Below are positions 48,756-58,041 of a DNA stretch of 64,000 nt, in pieces. The DNA is from Denitrobaculum tricleocarpae (GTDB lineage: Bacteria > Pseudomonadota > Alphaproteobacteria > Kiloniellales > Kiloniellaceae): the NCBI RefSeq assembly GCF_007004665.1, contig NZ_ML660055.1:62001-126000 (forward strand), given 5' to 3'. The notes beneath the pieces are model-generated. The model saw only the letters and a program-made list of their open reading frames with translations, was not told where the DNA came from and ran no database searches. Position numbers and translations under genes: made by a program. Every line of letters begins with the position of its first letter. The first letter of the stretch is position 1.

Positions 48756-49996
48756 CCGACCCCAAGATCATCACCTTCGGCTGCCGCCTGAACAGCTACG
48801 AGTCCGAAGTCATGCGCGGACACGCCAGGGCCGCCGGTATGACCGACGCTATCATCATCAATACCTGCGCCGTGACCGCCGAGGCGGAGCGCCAGGCCCG
48901 CCAGACCATCCGGCGTGCCCGCCGCGAAAACCCGAACGCCCGGGTGATCGTCACCGGTTGCGCCGCCCAGATCTCGCCGGAGAGCTATGCGGGCATGCCC
49001 GAAGTCGACCGGGTGCTGGGCAACGAGGAAAAGCTGAAGGCCGAGAGCTTCGGCCTGGATCAGACCGAGCGCGTGGTGGTCAACGACATCATGTCGGTCA
49101 CCGAAACCGCCGCCCACCTGATCCATGGCTACGAAGAACGCACCCGCGCCTTCGTCCAGGTTCAGCAGGGCTGTAACCACCGCTGCACCTTCTGCATCAT
49201 CCCCTTCGGACGGGGCAACAATCGCTCTGTCCCCATCGGCGAAATCGTCAAGCAGGTGCGGGTGCTGGTCGAAAACGGCGTGGCGGAGGTTGTCTTCACC
49301 GGCGTCGACATTACCGACTATGGCAAGGACCTGCCGGGCCAGCCGAGCCTGGGCCAAATGGCGCGGCGCCTGCTCGCCCTGGTGCCCGAACTCAAGCGCC
49401 TGCGCCTCTCATCGGTCGATCCGGTGGAGGTCGACGACGACATCCTGCGCCTGCTGGCCGAAGAAGAACGCCTCATGCCGCATCTCCACGTTTCCCTGCA
49501 GGCCGGGGACGATATGATCCTGAAGCGCATGAAGCGGCGGCATCTGCGCGCCGATGCGGTAGAGTTCTGCGAGCGCGCCCGCGCCCTTCGCCCGGACGTG
49601 GTCTTCGGCGCGGATATCATTGCAGGCTTCCCGACCGAGACCGACGAGATGTTCGAGAACTCCCTGCGTGCGGTCGACGACTGCGGTCTGACCTACCTGC
49701 ACGTTTTTCCCTATTCGCCCCGACCCGGCACGCCAGCCGCCCGCATGCCGCAGGTACCCGGCAACCTGCGCAAGGAACGCGCCGCCAGACTGCGAGCTTT
49801 GGGCGCTGAGCGCGAAGCGCAGTTTCTGAGGAGTAGAATTGGCGGCACCGCGCAGGTTTTGGTCGAGAAAGACGGCTTCGGCAGGAGTGAACACTATGCA
49901 CCTGTCATTCTTCCCGCCGGGCATATCGGCGAAATTCTTCCAATTGACATCAAGGGCTTGGATAAGTCCCAACTGATCGGGGCGCTTGCGGCGTGA
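48752..49996 (+). CDS. mtaB: tRNA t6A37 methylthiotransferase MtaB
   Basis: 414 residues, radical-SAM enzyme with two 4Fe-4S clusters that makes ms2t6A37. N-terminal cluster Cys in FGCRLNSYESEVMRGH, INTCAVTAEAERQARQTIRR and VTGCAAQI; radical-SAM motif GCNHRCTFCIIPFGRG; then LSSVDPVEVDDDI, HLHVSLQAGDDMILKRMKRR and GADIIAGFPTETDEMFENS. It ends with a short TRAM-like region. GTGA overlaps ftsY. An upstream frame to 48671 lies inside dapF. Confidence 0.95.
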   Translation: MTDPKIITFGCRLNSYESEVMRGHARAAGMTDAIIINTCAVTAEAERQARQTIRRARRENPNARVIVTGCAAQISPESYAGMPEVDRVLGNEEKLKAESFGLDQTERVVVNDIMSVTETAAHLIHGYEERTRAFVQVQQGCNHRCTFCIIPFGRGNNRSVPIGEIVKQVRVLVENGVAEVVFTGVDITDYGKDLPGQPSLGQMARRLLALVPELKRLRLSSVDPVEVDDDILRLLAEEERLMPHLHVSLQAGDDMILKRMKRRHLRADAVEFCERARALRPDVVFGADIIAGFPTETDEMFENSLRAVDDCGLTYLHVFPYSPRPGTPAARMPQVPGNLRKERAARLRALGAEREAQFLRSRIGGTAQVLVEKDGFGRSEHYAPVILPAGHIGEILPIDIKGLDKSQLIGALAA

Positions 49997-50934
49997 GTGA
50001 AACTGAAGAAAAACGCGGTGGCTGGTTTTCACGTCTCAAAGCCGGCCTCACCCGCTCGTCCTCCAAGCTCAGTGACGGCATCACGGGCATCTTCACCAAG
50101 CGCAAGCTGGACGATGCGGCACTGGAGGAGCTGGAAGATCTGCTGATCACCTCGGATCTGGGTGTAAGCACCGCCGCCAAGCTGACCGCCAATCTGGCCA
50201 AGACGCGCTTCAACAAGGATGTCGACCCCATCGAGGTCCGCGAAGCCCTGGCCGATGATATCGCAGCAATTCTGGAACCGGTGGCCCAGCCTCTGGCCGT
50301 CGACCCGGCGCGCAGGCCGCATGTGGTTCTGGTCGTTGGCGTCAACGGCAGCGGCAAGACCACGACCATCGGCAAGCTCGCGACCGATCTGACCCGGAAA
50401 GGCCACTCGGTCCTGCTGGCCGCGGGTGACACCTTCCGGGCCGCGGCTATCGATCAACTCAAGATCTGGGGCGAGCGCACCGGCTGCGAAGTGGTCGCCA
50501 AAGCCCCCGGGGCGGACTCCGCGGGCCTGGCATTCGAAGCCATCGAGAAGGCCCGAGCCACGAACAAAGATCTGGTCCTGATTGATACGGCCGGACGTCT
50601 GCACAACAAATCCGACCTGATGGCCGAACTGGAAAAGATCCTGCGCGTGATCAAGAAACTCGATCCCGAGGCCCCGCACGACGTGCTGCTGGTCCTCGAT
50701 GCCACCACCGGCCAGAACGCCATCTCACAGCTCGGCACCTTTAAGGAACTGGTCTCGGTGACCGGTCTGATCGTGACCAAGCTTGATGGCACGGCCCGCG
50801 GCGGCGTACTCCTGGCCCTGGCCGAGAAATTCAAGCTGCCGGTTCACGCCATCGGCGTCGGCGAAGGCGCGGAGGACATGCGGCCTTTCAAGGCCCGCGA
50901 CTTCGCCCGCTCATTGATGGGTCTGGAGAATTAA
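49993..50934 (+). CDS. ftsY: SRP receptor FtsY
   Basis: 313 residues, GTG start inside the mtaB stop (GTGA). It docks Ffh-ribosome complexes at the membrane. A short amphipathic N-terminus (GGWFSRLKAGLTRSSSKLS) replaces the long acidic domain of E. coli FtsY. NG domain: GVNGSGKTTTIGKLATDLTR, AAGDTFRAAAIDQLKIWGER, DTAGRLHNKSDLMAELEKI, TKLDGTARGGVLLALAEKF and GVGEGAEDMRPFKARDFARS. Confidence 0.97.
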   Translation: MSETEEKRGGWFSRLKAGLTRSSSKLSDGITGIFTKRKLDDAALEELEDLLITSDLGVSTAAKLTANLAKTRFNKDVDPIEVREALADDIAAILEPVAQPLAVDPARRPHVVLVVGVNGSGKTTTIGKLATDLTRKGHSVLLAAGDTFRAAAIDQLKIWGERTGCEVVAKAPGADSAGLAFEAIEKARATNKDLVLIDTAGRLHNKSDLMAELEKILRVIKKLDPEAPHDVLLVLDATTGQNAISQLGTFKELVSVTGLIVTKLDGTARGGVLLALAEKFKLPVHAIGVGEGAEDMRPFKARDFARSLMGLEN

Positions 50935-50963
50935 AGAGAAAAGGTTGAGTGCCGCAACTGCGG

Positions 50964-51509
50964 TTACATCGCGCCGGTCTCCCCGGCGGGGTTACCTCTG
51001 GGCGCGAAACCGGTCATCCCACGCACAGCGTCAAAGTCGTTGAGCGCCCAGTGAACCGATGGAAAAGCAATATCATCCCACGGAATATCCGCCCAATCGA
51101 AGAGATCCAATTCCTGGGTTTCCGGCCCGGCTGAAACATCCGGCGTCACCAGGCGGGCCCGGTATATAAGCTGTATCTGGCTGATACGGGGAATAGAGTA
51201 GACGCCCAGTAACTGATCGATCTCCAGTTCCGCCCGGGCCTCTTCCCAGGCCTCCCGGCAGGCGCCATCTACGGCCGACTCGTGAATCTCGAGATATCCC
51301 GCTGGCAGAGTCCAGTACCCGATCCGGGGGGCGATGGCGCGGCGGCACAGCAGGATCTTGTCGCCCCAGGTCGCCACCGATCCCACGACGACCTTCGGGT
51401 TTTCATAGTCGACGAAGCCGCAGTCCTGGCAGACCCGCCGCAAGCGGTCGTCGCCCTCGGGAATACGTTGCTCAAAGCTTTGCGCTTTAGGTTGACCGGG
51501 TGTTTCCAT
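50964..51509 (-). CDS. Nudix hydrolase with N-terminal zinc ribbon
   Basis: 181 residues. One half of a zinc ribbon is visible at about 27-40 (CQDCGFVDYENPKVVV), then the Nudix box GYLEIHESAVDGACREAWEE fits GX5EX7REUXEE. This architecture is close to NADH pyrophosphatase-like and ADP-ribose pyrophosphatase-like Nudix enzymes. Substrate not predictable. It converges with ftsY. Confidence 0.88.
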   Translation of the reverse strand: METPGQPKAQSFEQRIPEGDDRLRRVCQDCGFVDYENPKVVVGSVATWGDKILLCRRAIAPRIGYWTLPAGYLEIHESAVDGACREAWEEARAELEIDQLLGVYSIPRISQIQLIYRARLVTPDVSAGPETQELDLFDWADIPWDDIAFPSVHWALNDFDAVRGMTGFAPRGNPAGETGAM

Positions 51510-51666
51510 CGAAACAATGTGGCGCAGACGGCGCAGGTCGGCAAGGGCCAGCGATCTGAGCCCGCAGTCACCGGCGCCGCGACCGCGCGCATCGAAGCCG
51601 CAAGCAGGTCTGGCCTGAAGAAGAAACGGCCAAGATTATTGGTTGGAAGGAGGAGTGGACCTGCAC

Positions 51667-51960
51667 TCAGATGCGGATGTTCAAAAAGCGGCCCCTTGCC
51701 ACGGCCCGGCCACTCTTGATGGCCTGCCGAACCGCCGTCATCAGATCCTTAGTGGACCAACCGGTGAGCGTCGTCTTGGCACTGGCGGCCTCAGAGGCAC
51801 TGTGCTGGGCGGGTTTGCTTCTCGCTTTGGGCTCGGTCCGCGCTTCCGGCGCGCGCGCCGGTCGAACGCCTTCCAGCTCGCGCACGACAGGTTCAGCCAA
51901 CCCGCGGATCTTTCCGGCAATGACCGGCAGCACTCTTTTGGGATCGTTCGCAATCTTCAT
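51667..51960 (-). CDS. Small basic protein of unknown function
   Basis: 97 residues, basic, no signal peptide. N-terminal MKIANDPKRVLPVIAGKIRG, a disordered Ala/Pro/Arg-rich middle, and a C-terminal segment WSTKDLMTAVRQAIKSGRAV then ARGRFLNIRI. Codon use is like its neighbours, which supports coding, but the ATG has no clear Shine-Dalgarno sequence. A perfect TTAA-N7-TTAA site (51985-51999) lies 25-39 bases upstream, as expected for a CtrA-controlled promoter. Function unknown. Confidence 0.55.
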   Translation of the reverse strand: MKIANDPKRVLPVIAGKIRGLAEPVVRELEGVRPARAPEARTEPKARSKPAQHSASEAASAKTTLTGWSTKDLMTAVRQAIKSGRAVARGRFLNIRI

Positions 51961-51984
51961 GGATTGAGTTATGACGCGAAGCGG

Positions 51985-51999
51985 TTAAGCTTCGATTAA
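51985..51999. promoter_or_regulatory. CtrA-type box TTAA-N7-TTAA
   Basis: TTAAGCTTCGATTAA matches the full CtrA consensus. It is centred about 32 bases upstream of the 97-residue gene on the minus strand and overlaps a short hairpin CGAAGC/GCTTCG (51977-51994). The sensor kinase downstream on the other side is of the CtrA-pathway type. Confidence 0.5.
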
Positions 52000-52494
52000 C
52001 TTATCAGGTCACAAGATCCTGAGTCCGGCTTAACGGCCAGGCGATGGTAAGCCGCATGTCCGGCGGTTCCTGGCGCGGGAAGCATAACGTAAGGGATACA
52101 CCTATAAGTAAGCGATTTTTTTTCAGGACAAACAGCTGTGCGAATTCATTTCTGGGCGTATAAAAATTAAACAAAAATTAGCGGGTCTCACATAATAATT
52201 TAATATCTCGAACTATAGTGCGATCGGTCCGTATCTCGGCCGCTGATCCTAAACCCTTGCGATACCACGAATGAACTGGACTCGAGCAGATGCTATGCAT
52301 GAAGGATTTTCTTTGATGCGCTTCTGCTCACTTAAAAGAGTCTTGAAGAAGCAAGATATAACGCTTCCTGGTTTACCTTTACTATCTTTCTGTCATAATT
52401 TATTACAGATTAGACGGATGTGGCCGGACGTATATTATTGTATCTCGGGAAGTCGTGCGGCTTCACAAGGTAAGTGGATGGGGAACACTTTCCG
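52000..52494. other. AT-rich gene-free region upstream of the DUF2336/kinase operon
   Basis: 495 bases, markedly more AT-rich than the rest of the window (for example 52160-52230). It holds a one-mismatch CtrA-type site, TTAAACAAAAATTAG, at 52167-52181, and a 22-base motif at 52074-52096 shared with the mdh upstream region. Several short frames start here but none has a good ribosome binding site. It probably contains promoters for both directions. Confidence 0.5.
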
Positions 52495-53652
52495 ATGAAC
52501 AGCCAGGATCGGAACCTGCAATTTCTGTTAGAGCTTGCGCTCGACAAGTCCGTGGAAGGGCGTGAGTCGCTTGCACAACGGATCGGCGAACTCTTCACAG
52601 CCCGCGAAGAGTGCCTGACCGAGCAGGAAACCGCCATCCTCGCCGATATTCTTGGGAAGCTGGTCAGCGACATCGAGATGTCCGTCCGGCAATCCCTCGC
52701 CGAACGCCTCGCCGACTCTCCGCTCGCACCCCATGACCTCGTGGTCACGCTCGCCAACGATCAGATCGAAGTTGCCCGGCCGATCCTCATCAAGAGCGAG
52801 GTTCTGCGTGACCGGGAGCTAATCGCCATTATCCGGCACCGTGGCCATCAGCATCAGCTGGCCATCGCCATGCGAACCTCGATCGACGAAATCGTCTCGG
52901 ATGCGCTCGTGGAAACCGGCGAGACCGATGTCATCAAGCTTTTGCTCGAGAATCATAATGCCAAGATTTCCGAAGCGACGCTGTCCTATCTGACCGACCA
53001 GTCGCAACGCGTGGACTCGTTCCATGAACCGCTCGTCAACCGGGAAGACCTGACGTCGCAGCTGGCGGCGCGGATGTACTGGTGGGTTTCGGCGGCCCTG
53101 CGCGAGCAAATCCTCAAGAGTTTCGATATTCAGCCAAGCCTGCTCGACGACAAGCTCGAACAGACCGTCCTCTCCATGATGGATGAGGACAAGAAGGCCG
53201 AAGACAAAGACACTTCTGCGGTGACACTGGCGAAAGAGCTGGTCGAGAGCAGAGAAGTCACCCCAGAATTTTTGATTTCAGTGCTGCGCCGGGGCGAGAT
53301 TCCCCTGTTCGAAGCCCTGTTCGGCGAAGTCTCGGGCTTCAAGCCGCCCGGTTTGCAGCATGTGCTGTATCATCAAGGTGGCGAGGGGCTTGCCATCCTC
53401 TGCAGGTCGCTCGGGTATCCCAAGCAGGCCTTTGCAACAATCTTTCTCCTGAGCCGGCGCGGACGCCCGGGCTCGGAGACCACCGATCCGCGGGAGCTTT
53501 CGCGGGCGGTTCAGATCTTTGACAAGGTGTCGCGGGAAAACGCGAGTCTGGTGGCCAACACCTGGCGGCGTAACCCGGAATACCGCGCCGCTATCAAGCA
53601 AATCAGCAGCGCGTCGAACTCTCCCAAGCAACAGCAAGGAAGCATCCAGTGA
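52495..53652 (+). CDS. DUF2336 helical-repeat protein
   Basis: 385 residues, all-helical, soluble. DUF2336 core at about 10-270: LLELALDKSVEGRESLAQRI, VRQSLAERLADSPLAPHDLV, VARPILIKSEVLRDRELIAI and QHQLAIAMRTSIDEIVSDAL, HEAT-like units typical of alphaproteobacterial DUF2336 proteins. ATG at 52495 has GGGGA upstream; GTG at 52474 is an alternative. It overlaps the sensor kinase start (GTGA), and this coupling suggests it works with the kinase. Related DUF2336 proteins are often found beside signalling genes, but no molecular role is established. Confidence 0.87.
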   Translation: MNSQDRNLQFLLELALDKSVEGRESLAQRIGELFTAREECLTEQETAILADILGKLVSDIEMSVRQSLAERLADSPLAPHDLVVTLANDQIEVARPILIKSEVLRDRELIAIIRHRGHQHQLAIAMRTSIDEIVSDALVETGETDVIKLLLENHNAKISEATLSYLTDQSQRVDSFHEPLVNREDLTSQLAARMYWWVSAALREQILKSFDIQPSLLDDKLEQTVLSMMDEDKKAEDKDTSAVTLAKELVESREVTPEFLISVLRRGEIPLFEALFGEVSGFKPPGLQHVLYHQGGEGLAILCRSLGYPKQAFATIFLLSRRGRPGSETTDPRELSRAVQIFDKVSRENASLVANTWRRNPEYRAAIKQISSASNSPKQQQGSIQ

Positions 53653-55229
53653 ACCTGCCACTGAAGAAGCTTCTCGAAGCCCACACGTCGGGACACGACG
53701 ATATGTCTGATCCGCGCGAAAAGCATGACCCCCAAGAGGGACCGGGGGACTCAGACCAGGATCTCGCAGTTCTGCAGCGCGAAATGCTGGAGAATGGCGA
53801 TCCGGTCGCTCTCTACGACCGGCACGGACAGGTTGTCTATACCAATCTGGCCTTCGACCGAATTGCAGATGCCTTCTCCGCCAACGCGCCGATCAACAGT
53901 TTCGGGAGCGATAAACCGCGCTCGCAAAACGACGAGCTGAACGCGCTCAAATCGCTGGCAGGCAGCGTCATCAACGAATATGCCGTGCGCATCAACGGCC
54001 GCGTCGAGTATTACCGTGCGAAACACCGCGCCTTGAACAATGCCAATGGCGATTTCGTCGGCAGCGCATTGCTTCTCACGTCCCTGAGCGAGGTCAAGGC
54101 CCTGAACGCGGCGCTTTCATTGGCGAATGAACGCCTGGACGATACCACGCGCCTGGTCTCCGACTGGATCTGGGAAACCGACCGCAATCTCCAGATTGCC
54201 TATATCTCGCCCCAGGTCCAAAAGACTCTCGGGTTCCATCCCAGCGAACTTGTTGGACACCCGCTCAGCGCCCTCCCCGTGACGCCCAGTGAAGAGCTGG
54301 AGGCCAGGACCGCGCCGGATCATCGGCGGCCTTTCCGCGACGTGAACGTGCAGATCAAGGACCGCGCGGGGAACAGCCGAAACTTCCTCCTGAACGGCCT
54401 GCCGGTCTACGACCACCAGACCGGAAACTTCGCCGGTTTCCGGGGCAGCGCCAGCGACATCACGGAAACGCGCGTCCGTCAGCTCGCTTTGTTCGAAGCC
54501 AAGGAAGCCGCGGAACTGGCCAACCGGGTCAAATCCGAGTTCCTGGCGAACATGAGCCACGAACTCCGGACGCCGCTGAACGCAATCATCGGCTTCTCGG
54601 AGATGATGTCTTCGGAACTTCTTGGTCCGCTGGGCAACGAACAGTACCAGGGCTACTCGCACGATATTCTGGTCAGCGCGCAGCATCTGCTCGGGGTCAT
54701 CAATGACATCCTCGATGTCGCGAAGATCGAGGCCGGCAAGCTTCATCTGACCGAGGAAGACGTCAACCCGCACGAGGTTCTGGGCACGGTGAAACGCCTG
54801 ATGTCGGAACGTGCGGAGCGGGTCGGCATCCACCTGAAGGTCGAGGCAGACCCCGATCTGCCGCACGTCTGGGCCGATGCCCGCAAGCTCAAACAGATCC
54901 TGATCAACCTGATGGCCAACTCGGTGAAGTTCACGCCGGGCGGCGGGCGCATCGACATCAGTGCTTACGTGGAGCAGAACGGCGATTTTGTCTTCGCCGT
55001 GACAGACACGGGTATCGGCATCGCCAAAGAAGATATCGACAAGGCCCTTGCGCCTTTCACGCAGATCGACAGCCAGCTCAGCCGGCAGTTTGAGGGCACA
55101 GGCCTGGGTCTTCCCCTCGCCAAGGGCTTTACGGAACTGCATGACGGCGAACTGAAACTGGTCAGCGAATCCGGCAAGGGCACGCAGGTTACCGTGCATC
55201 TGCCGGCTAAGCGCGTCATCCCGAACTGA
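53649..55229 (+). CDS. PAS-PAS hybrid-free sensor histidine kinase (PleC/PdhS type)
   Basis: 526 residues, no membrane segments, so cytoplasmic. Two PAS-like domains (about 45-150 and 165-275, the second with DWIWETDRNLQIAYISPQVQ), HisKA with phospho-His304 in EFLANMSHELRTPLNAIIGF, and a HATPase with N box INLMANSVKFTPGG, DTGIGIAKEDIDKALAPF and FEGTGLGLPLAKGF. This HisKA sequence type is shared by PleC, DivJ and PdhS, kinases that feed the DivK/CtrA network. No response regulator is adjacent. GTG start within the DUF2336 stop; ATG at 53703 is an alternative. Confidence 0.92.
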   Translation: MNLPLKKLLEAHTSGHDDMSDPREKHDPQEGPGDSDQDLAVLQREMLENGDPVALYDRHGQVVYTNLAFDRIADAFSANAPINSFGSDKPRSQNDELNALKSLAGSVINEYAVRINGRVEYYRAKHRALNNANGDFVGSALLLTSLSEVKALNAALSLANERLDDTTRLVSDWIWETDRNLQIAYISPQVQKTLGFHPSELVGHPLSALPVTPSEELEARTAPDHRRPFRDVNVQIKDRAGNSRNFLLNGLPVYDHQTGNFAGFRGSASDITETRVRQLALFEAKEAAELANRVKSEFLANMSHELRTPLNAIIGFSEMMSSELLGPLGNEQYQGYSHDILVSAQHLLGVINDILDVAKIEAGKLHLTEEDVNPHEVLGTVKRLMSERAERVGIHLKVEADPDLPHVWADARKLKQILINLMANSVKFTPGGGRIDISAYVEQNGDFVFAVTDTGIGIAKEDIDKALAPFTQIDSQLSRQFEGTGLGLPLAKGFTELHDGELKLVSESGKGTQVTVHLPAKRVIPN

Positions 55230-55250
55230 GTTCCCGGCACTGACTTTTGA

Positions 55251-55337
55251 TCAGGGTTCATCGCGGCCCGCGATGAAGTTGCCCGCCAATTCCTCGCGAA
55301 CCAGCTCGTCATGCATCTTCGCATGCAGCAAGAGCAT
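55251..55337 (-). CDS. Putative 28-residue small protein
   Basis: ATG at 55337-55335 is preceded by AGGAGG with an ideal 7-base spacing, the best ribosome binding site in any intergenic part of this window. The product begins MLLLHAKMHDELVREELA and ends GNFIAGRDEP. It could form one amphipathic helix. It lies in the gap downstream of the sensor kinase, on the opposite strand. Too short for family recognition; expression is inferred only from the translation signal. Confidence 0.45.
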   Translation of the reverse strand: MLLLHAKMHDELVREELAGNFIAGRDEP

Positions 55338-55590
55338 GGGTGCCCCTCCTATCTAGCGCGTGTCGCATTTAATCAAACACATGTATTCTCTGCCTTATCC
55401 GACGCAGCGTTGTGCGTACAGCGCGTTTGGACGGGTCAGCGAATGCGGTTAAACACCACATGCGCCGGCGCTCGGCAGATCCCGCGCGGATCTGTCTCAA
55501 GTCAGCTTCCTTTGTGCGGGCCATGCGATCGTCCTGCTGATCCTTGCAGGGTCGCCTCACAACATCTCTCAAGCGAGTCACAGAAGCTCC
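55338..55590. promoter_or_regulatory. azlCD upstream region with palindrome
   Basis: 253 bases without a convincing plus-strand gene. CAGATCC/GGATCTG (55476-55494, 5-base centre) is a perfect 7-bp palindrome about 100 bases ahead of azlC and a candidate operator. No promoter pair stands out. Confidence 0.3.
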
Positions 55591-56325
55591 ATGGCCGAAG
55601 ATTTGATAACCCGTGACTTTGGCACGGCCCCAGCGGCTTTACGGGGCGGCGCGCGGGAGTCCATCGGCGTGCCAATGCTCGTGCTTTGCGGCAGTTATCT
55701 TGGCTTCGGCGCCCTGGTCCAGGAGTCCGGCCTGGCGATCTGGCACGGTCTATTCTCGACCCTCACGTCCTGGGCGCTGCCCGGCCAGGTCGCTTTGGTC
55801 GAGCTTTACTCGGTCGGTGCGCCGCTGCTGGTCATTGCCAGCGCCGTGGCCCTGACCAACGCGCGCCTCTTGCCCATGGCCATGACCCTGATGCCGACCA
55901 TCCGCGGCGCCAATGCGCCGCGCTGGGTCTATTACGCCGCGGCACATGTGATCGCGGTGACCGGTTGGGCAGCGGCCATGCGGGTCTGCCCGACACTCCC
56001 GACCGAGCAGCGCCTCGCCTACTTTGCCGGCTTCTCGGGGACGCTCTGGATCTCGACCCTGGGCGCGACCGCGATCGGCTTCGCGCTGGCCAACACTGTG
56101 CCCGCATATGTCACCCTGGGATTGGTGTTCCTGAACCCGATCTATTTCATGCTCGTCTTCGCATCGGATCTGCGGCAGCGCAGCCGCATGCTGGCACTGG
56201 TCTTCGGCGCGGTCATCGGCCCGCCGCTTTATCTCTGGTCACCTGATTGGAGTCTGGTCGTTGCAGGCCTCGCAGCCGGGACGCTCGCTTATGGGATATC
56301 CGCAGCCCGCAAGGCCGGATCGTGA
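55591..56325 (+). CDS. azlC: AzlC-family branched-chain amino acid exporter, large subunit
   Basis: 244 residues, about five to six membrane segments. GARESIGVPMLVLCGSYLGF, GLAIWHGLFSTLTSWALPGQ, ALTNARLLPMAMTLMPTIRG and GLVFLNPIYFMLVFASDLRQ follow the AzlC/YgaZ pattern. With AzlD it forms an exporter for branched-chain or related amino acids. Its stop overlaps the azlD start (GTGA). Confidence 0.9.
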   Translation: MAEDLITRDFGTAPAALRGGARESIGVPMLVLCGSYLGFGALVQESGLAIWHGLFSTLTSWALPGQVALVELYSVGAPLLVIASAVALTNARLLPMAMTLMPTIRGANAPRWVYYAAAHVIAVTGWAAAMRVCPTLPTEQRLAYFAGFSGTLWISTLGATAIGFALANTVPAYVTLGLVFLNPIYFMLVFASDLRQRSRMLALVFGAVIGPPLYLWSPDWSLVVAGLAAGTLAYGISAARKAGS

Positions 56326-56684
56326 CCTGGAGCCTCAATGATATGATGGGTGAATTCTGGTGGCCGTTCGCCGTCATCCTGACCGGTGCCGCCGCCACCT
56401 ATATCTGGCGGGCGCTGGGTATTGCGCTCTCCGGGCGGGTCGGCACGGACAGTCGGATTTTCGAATGGATTGCCTGCGTCGCCTATGCTTTGCTGGCCGC
56501 CCTGATCGCGCGCATGATTATTTTTCCGATCGGACCGCTAGCCGAGACCTACCTGGCGGACCGTCTCGGCGCCGCCGTCGGTGCCCTCGCCATTTACTTC
56601 CTCACACGCAACAACCTGCTCGCTGGTGTATCGGTCGGCACCGCGGCTCTGGTCGCCCTGACCTGGAGCCGCACGATCTTCTAG
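56322..56684 (+). CDS. azlD: AzlD-family exporter small subunit
   Basis: 120 residues from the GTG inside the azlC stop (ATG at 56343 is an alternative). Four membrane segments; WWPFAVILTGAAATYIWRAL, ACVAYALLAALIARMIIFPI and VGALAIYFLTRNNLLAGVSV match AzlD/YgaH. The stop codon TAG (56682-56684) lies within the first bases of a palindromic repeat. Confidence 0.88.
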   Translation: MTWSLNDMMGEFWWPFAVILTGAAATYIWRALGIALSGRVGTDSRIFEWIACVAYALLAALIARMIIFPIGPLAETYLADRLGAAVGALAIYFLTRNNLLAGVSVGTAALVALTWSRTIF

Positions 56685-56821
56685 AGCAGATCCGGTTTAG
56701 ATGGAATCGCCTTGGGCGATCCGTCGTACCGGTGAATCTGCTCTACCTATAAGATGTAGAGCGGGTTCACATGTTTTAGCGAAAACACAGAGTGTTTCCG
56801 TTAAAACATGACGCGCTCTAG
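56681..56821. repeat. Bipartite palindromic intergenic repeat (RIME-like)
   Basis: Bounded by CTAGAG (56681) and CTCTAG (56816-56821). Half 1 (56683-56744) pairs AGAGCAGAT with ATCTGCTCT and CCGGT with ACCGG inside. Half 2 (56757-56820) pairs TAGAGCG, CATGTTTTA and AAACAC with their complements. Two linked palindromes of this size between convergent genes are like the rhizobial RIME and related alphaproteobacterial mosaic repeats. It could also terminate azlD and pgk transcripts. Confidence 0.75.
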
Positions 56822-56841
56822 ATAGGCCTGCCGGAGGTTGA

Positions 56842-58041
56842 TTACGCCGCGTCCTCCAGCGCCTGCACGCCGGGGAGGGTCTTGCCCTCGAGCCATTCCA
56901 GGAACGCGCCGCCCGCGGTCGAGATATAGGAAAAATCTTTATCGGCGCCCGCGTGCGCAAGCGCCGCGACCGTGTCGCCTCCGCCCGCGACGCTCAACAG
57001 AGAGCCTGACTTCGTCAGCGCAGCAGCGGCCTGCGCGACAGAGTTGGTTGCCGCGTCGAAGGGCGGCATCTCGAAACATCCGAGCGGGCCGTTCCAGACC
57101 AGCGTCTTACAAGCTGAAAGCCGCCGCCCCAAATCGGCAGCAGTTGCGGGGCCAGCATCCAGGATCATCGTGTCCTGCGGAACCTCGGTTACCGGAACAA
57201 TTTCATGGGCCGCACCGGCGGCAAACTCTCTGGAGACCACGGCATCCGACGGCAATACGACGTCGCAACCCTCAGCTTCGGCACGGTCGAGAATTTGGCG
57301 CGCAGTCTCGGCCATCTCGGTTTCACAAAGCGATTTGCCGACCGCGACACCCTGGGCGTTCAAGAAGGTGTTCGCCATGCCGCCGCCGATGACCAGCAGA
57401 TCGACCTTCTCCACCAGATTGCCCAGAAGCTCAAGCTTACTGGAAATCTTAGCACCGCCGACGACCGCGGCAACGGGCCGCTTGGGACTGCCGAGCGCGG
57501 ATTGCAGGTGAACCAGTTCTTCCTGCATCAGGCGTCCCGCACCGGCAGGCAACGCCCGCGCCAGTCCCTCGACCGAGGCATGTGCCCGGTGAGCCGCAGA
57601 AAAGGCATCACCGAGATAGACATCGCCCAGCCTGGCGAGCGCCGCAACGAAGGCCGGATCGTTGGCTTCTTCACCGGCATGAAAGCGCAGGTTTTCGAGC
57701 AGAGCGACCTCGCCTGCCGCGAGTTCGGATGCCAGCTTCTCCGCTTCCGCTCCAATGCAGTCTCCGGCAAAGGCAACCTCTTGCCCCAAGGCCGCAGTGA
57801 GCGGGGCGACCACCGGCTCTAAGGACATCTCAGGCACGGCCTTGCCCTTCGGGCGTCCGAAGTGAGAGAGCAACAGGACCTTCGCGCCGGCGGCCACAAG
57901 GTCTCTGATGGTGGGCAGTGCACGCCGGATGCGGGTGTCGTCGGTGACCTGCCCCTCCTGCATAGGCACATTGAAGTCCACACGCACCAGCACTGTCTTA
58001 CCGGCGACCTCGAGATCGTCCAAAGTCTTAAAACGGGCCAT
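56842..58041 (-). CDS. pgk: Phosphoglycerate kinase
   Basis: 399 residues; ATP-forming step of glycolysis. [96 protein letters not shown] and [16 protein letters not shown] are the family motifs. GGAAAGCGAG just ahead makes the ATG at 58041 a better start than the one at 58056. Single gene; I see no gap or fba beside it. Confidence 0.98.
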   Translation of the reverse strand: MARFKTLDDLEVAGKTVLVRVDFNVPMQEGQVTDDTRIRRALPTIRDLVAAGAKVLLLSHFGRPKGKAVPEMSLEPVVAPLTAALGQEVAFAGDCIGAEAEKLASELAAGEVALLENLRFHAGEEANDPAFVAALARLGDVYLGDAFSAAHRAHASVEGLARALPAGAGRLMQEELVHLQSALGSPKRPVAAVVGGAKISSKLELLGNLVEKVDLLVIGGGMANTFLNAQGVAVGKSLCETEMAETARQILDRAEAEGCDVVLPSDAVVSREFAAGAAHEIVPVTEVPQDTMILDAGPATAADLGRRLSACKTLVWNGPLGCFEMPPFDAATNSVAQAAAALTKSGSLLSVAGGGDTVAALAHAGADKDFSYISTAGGAFLEWLEGKTLPGVQALEDAA

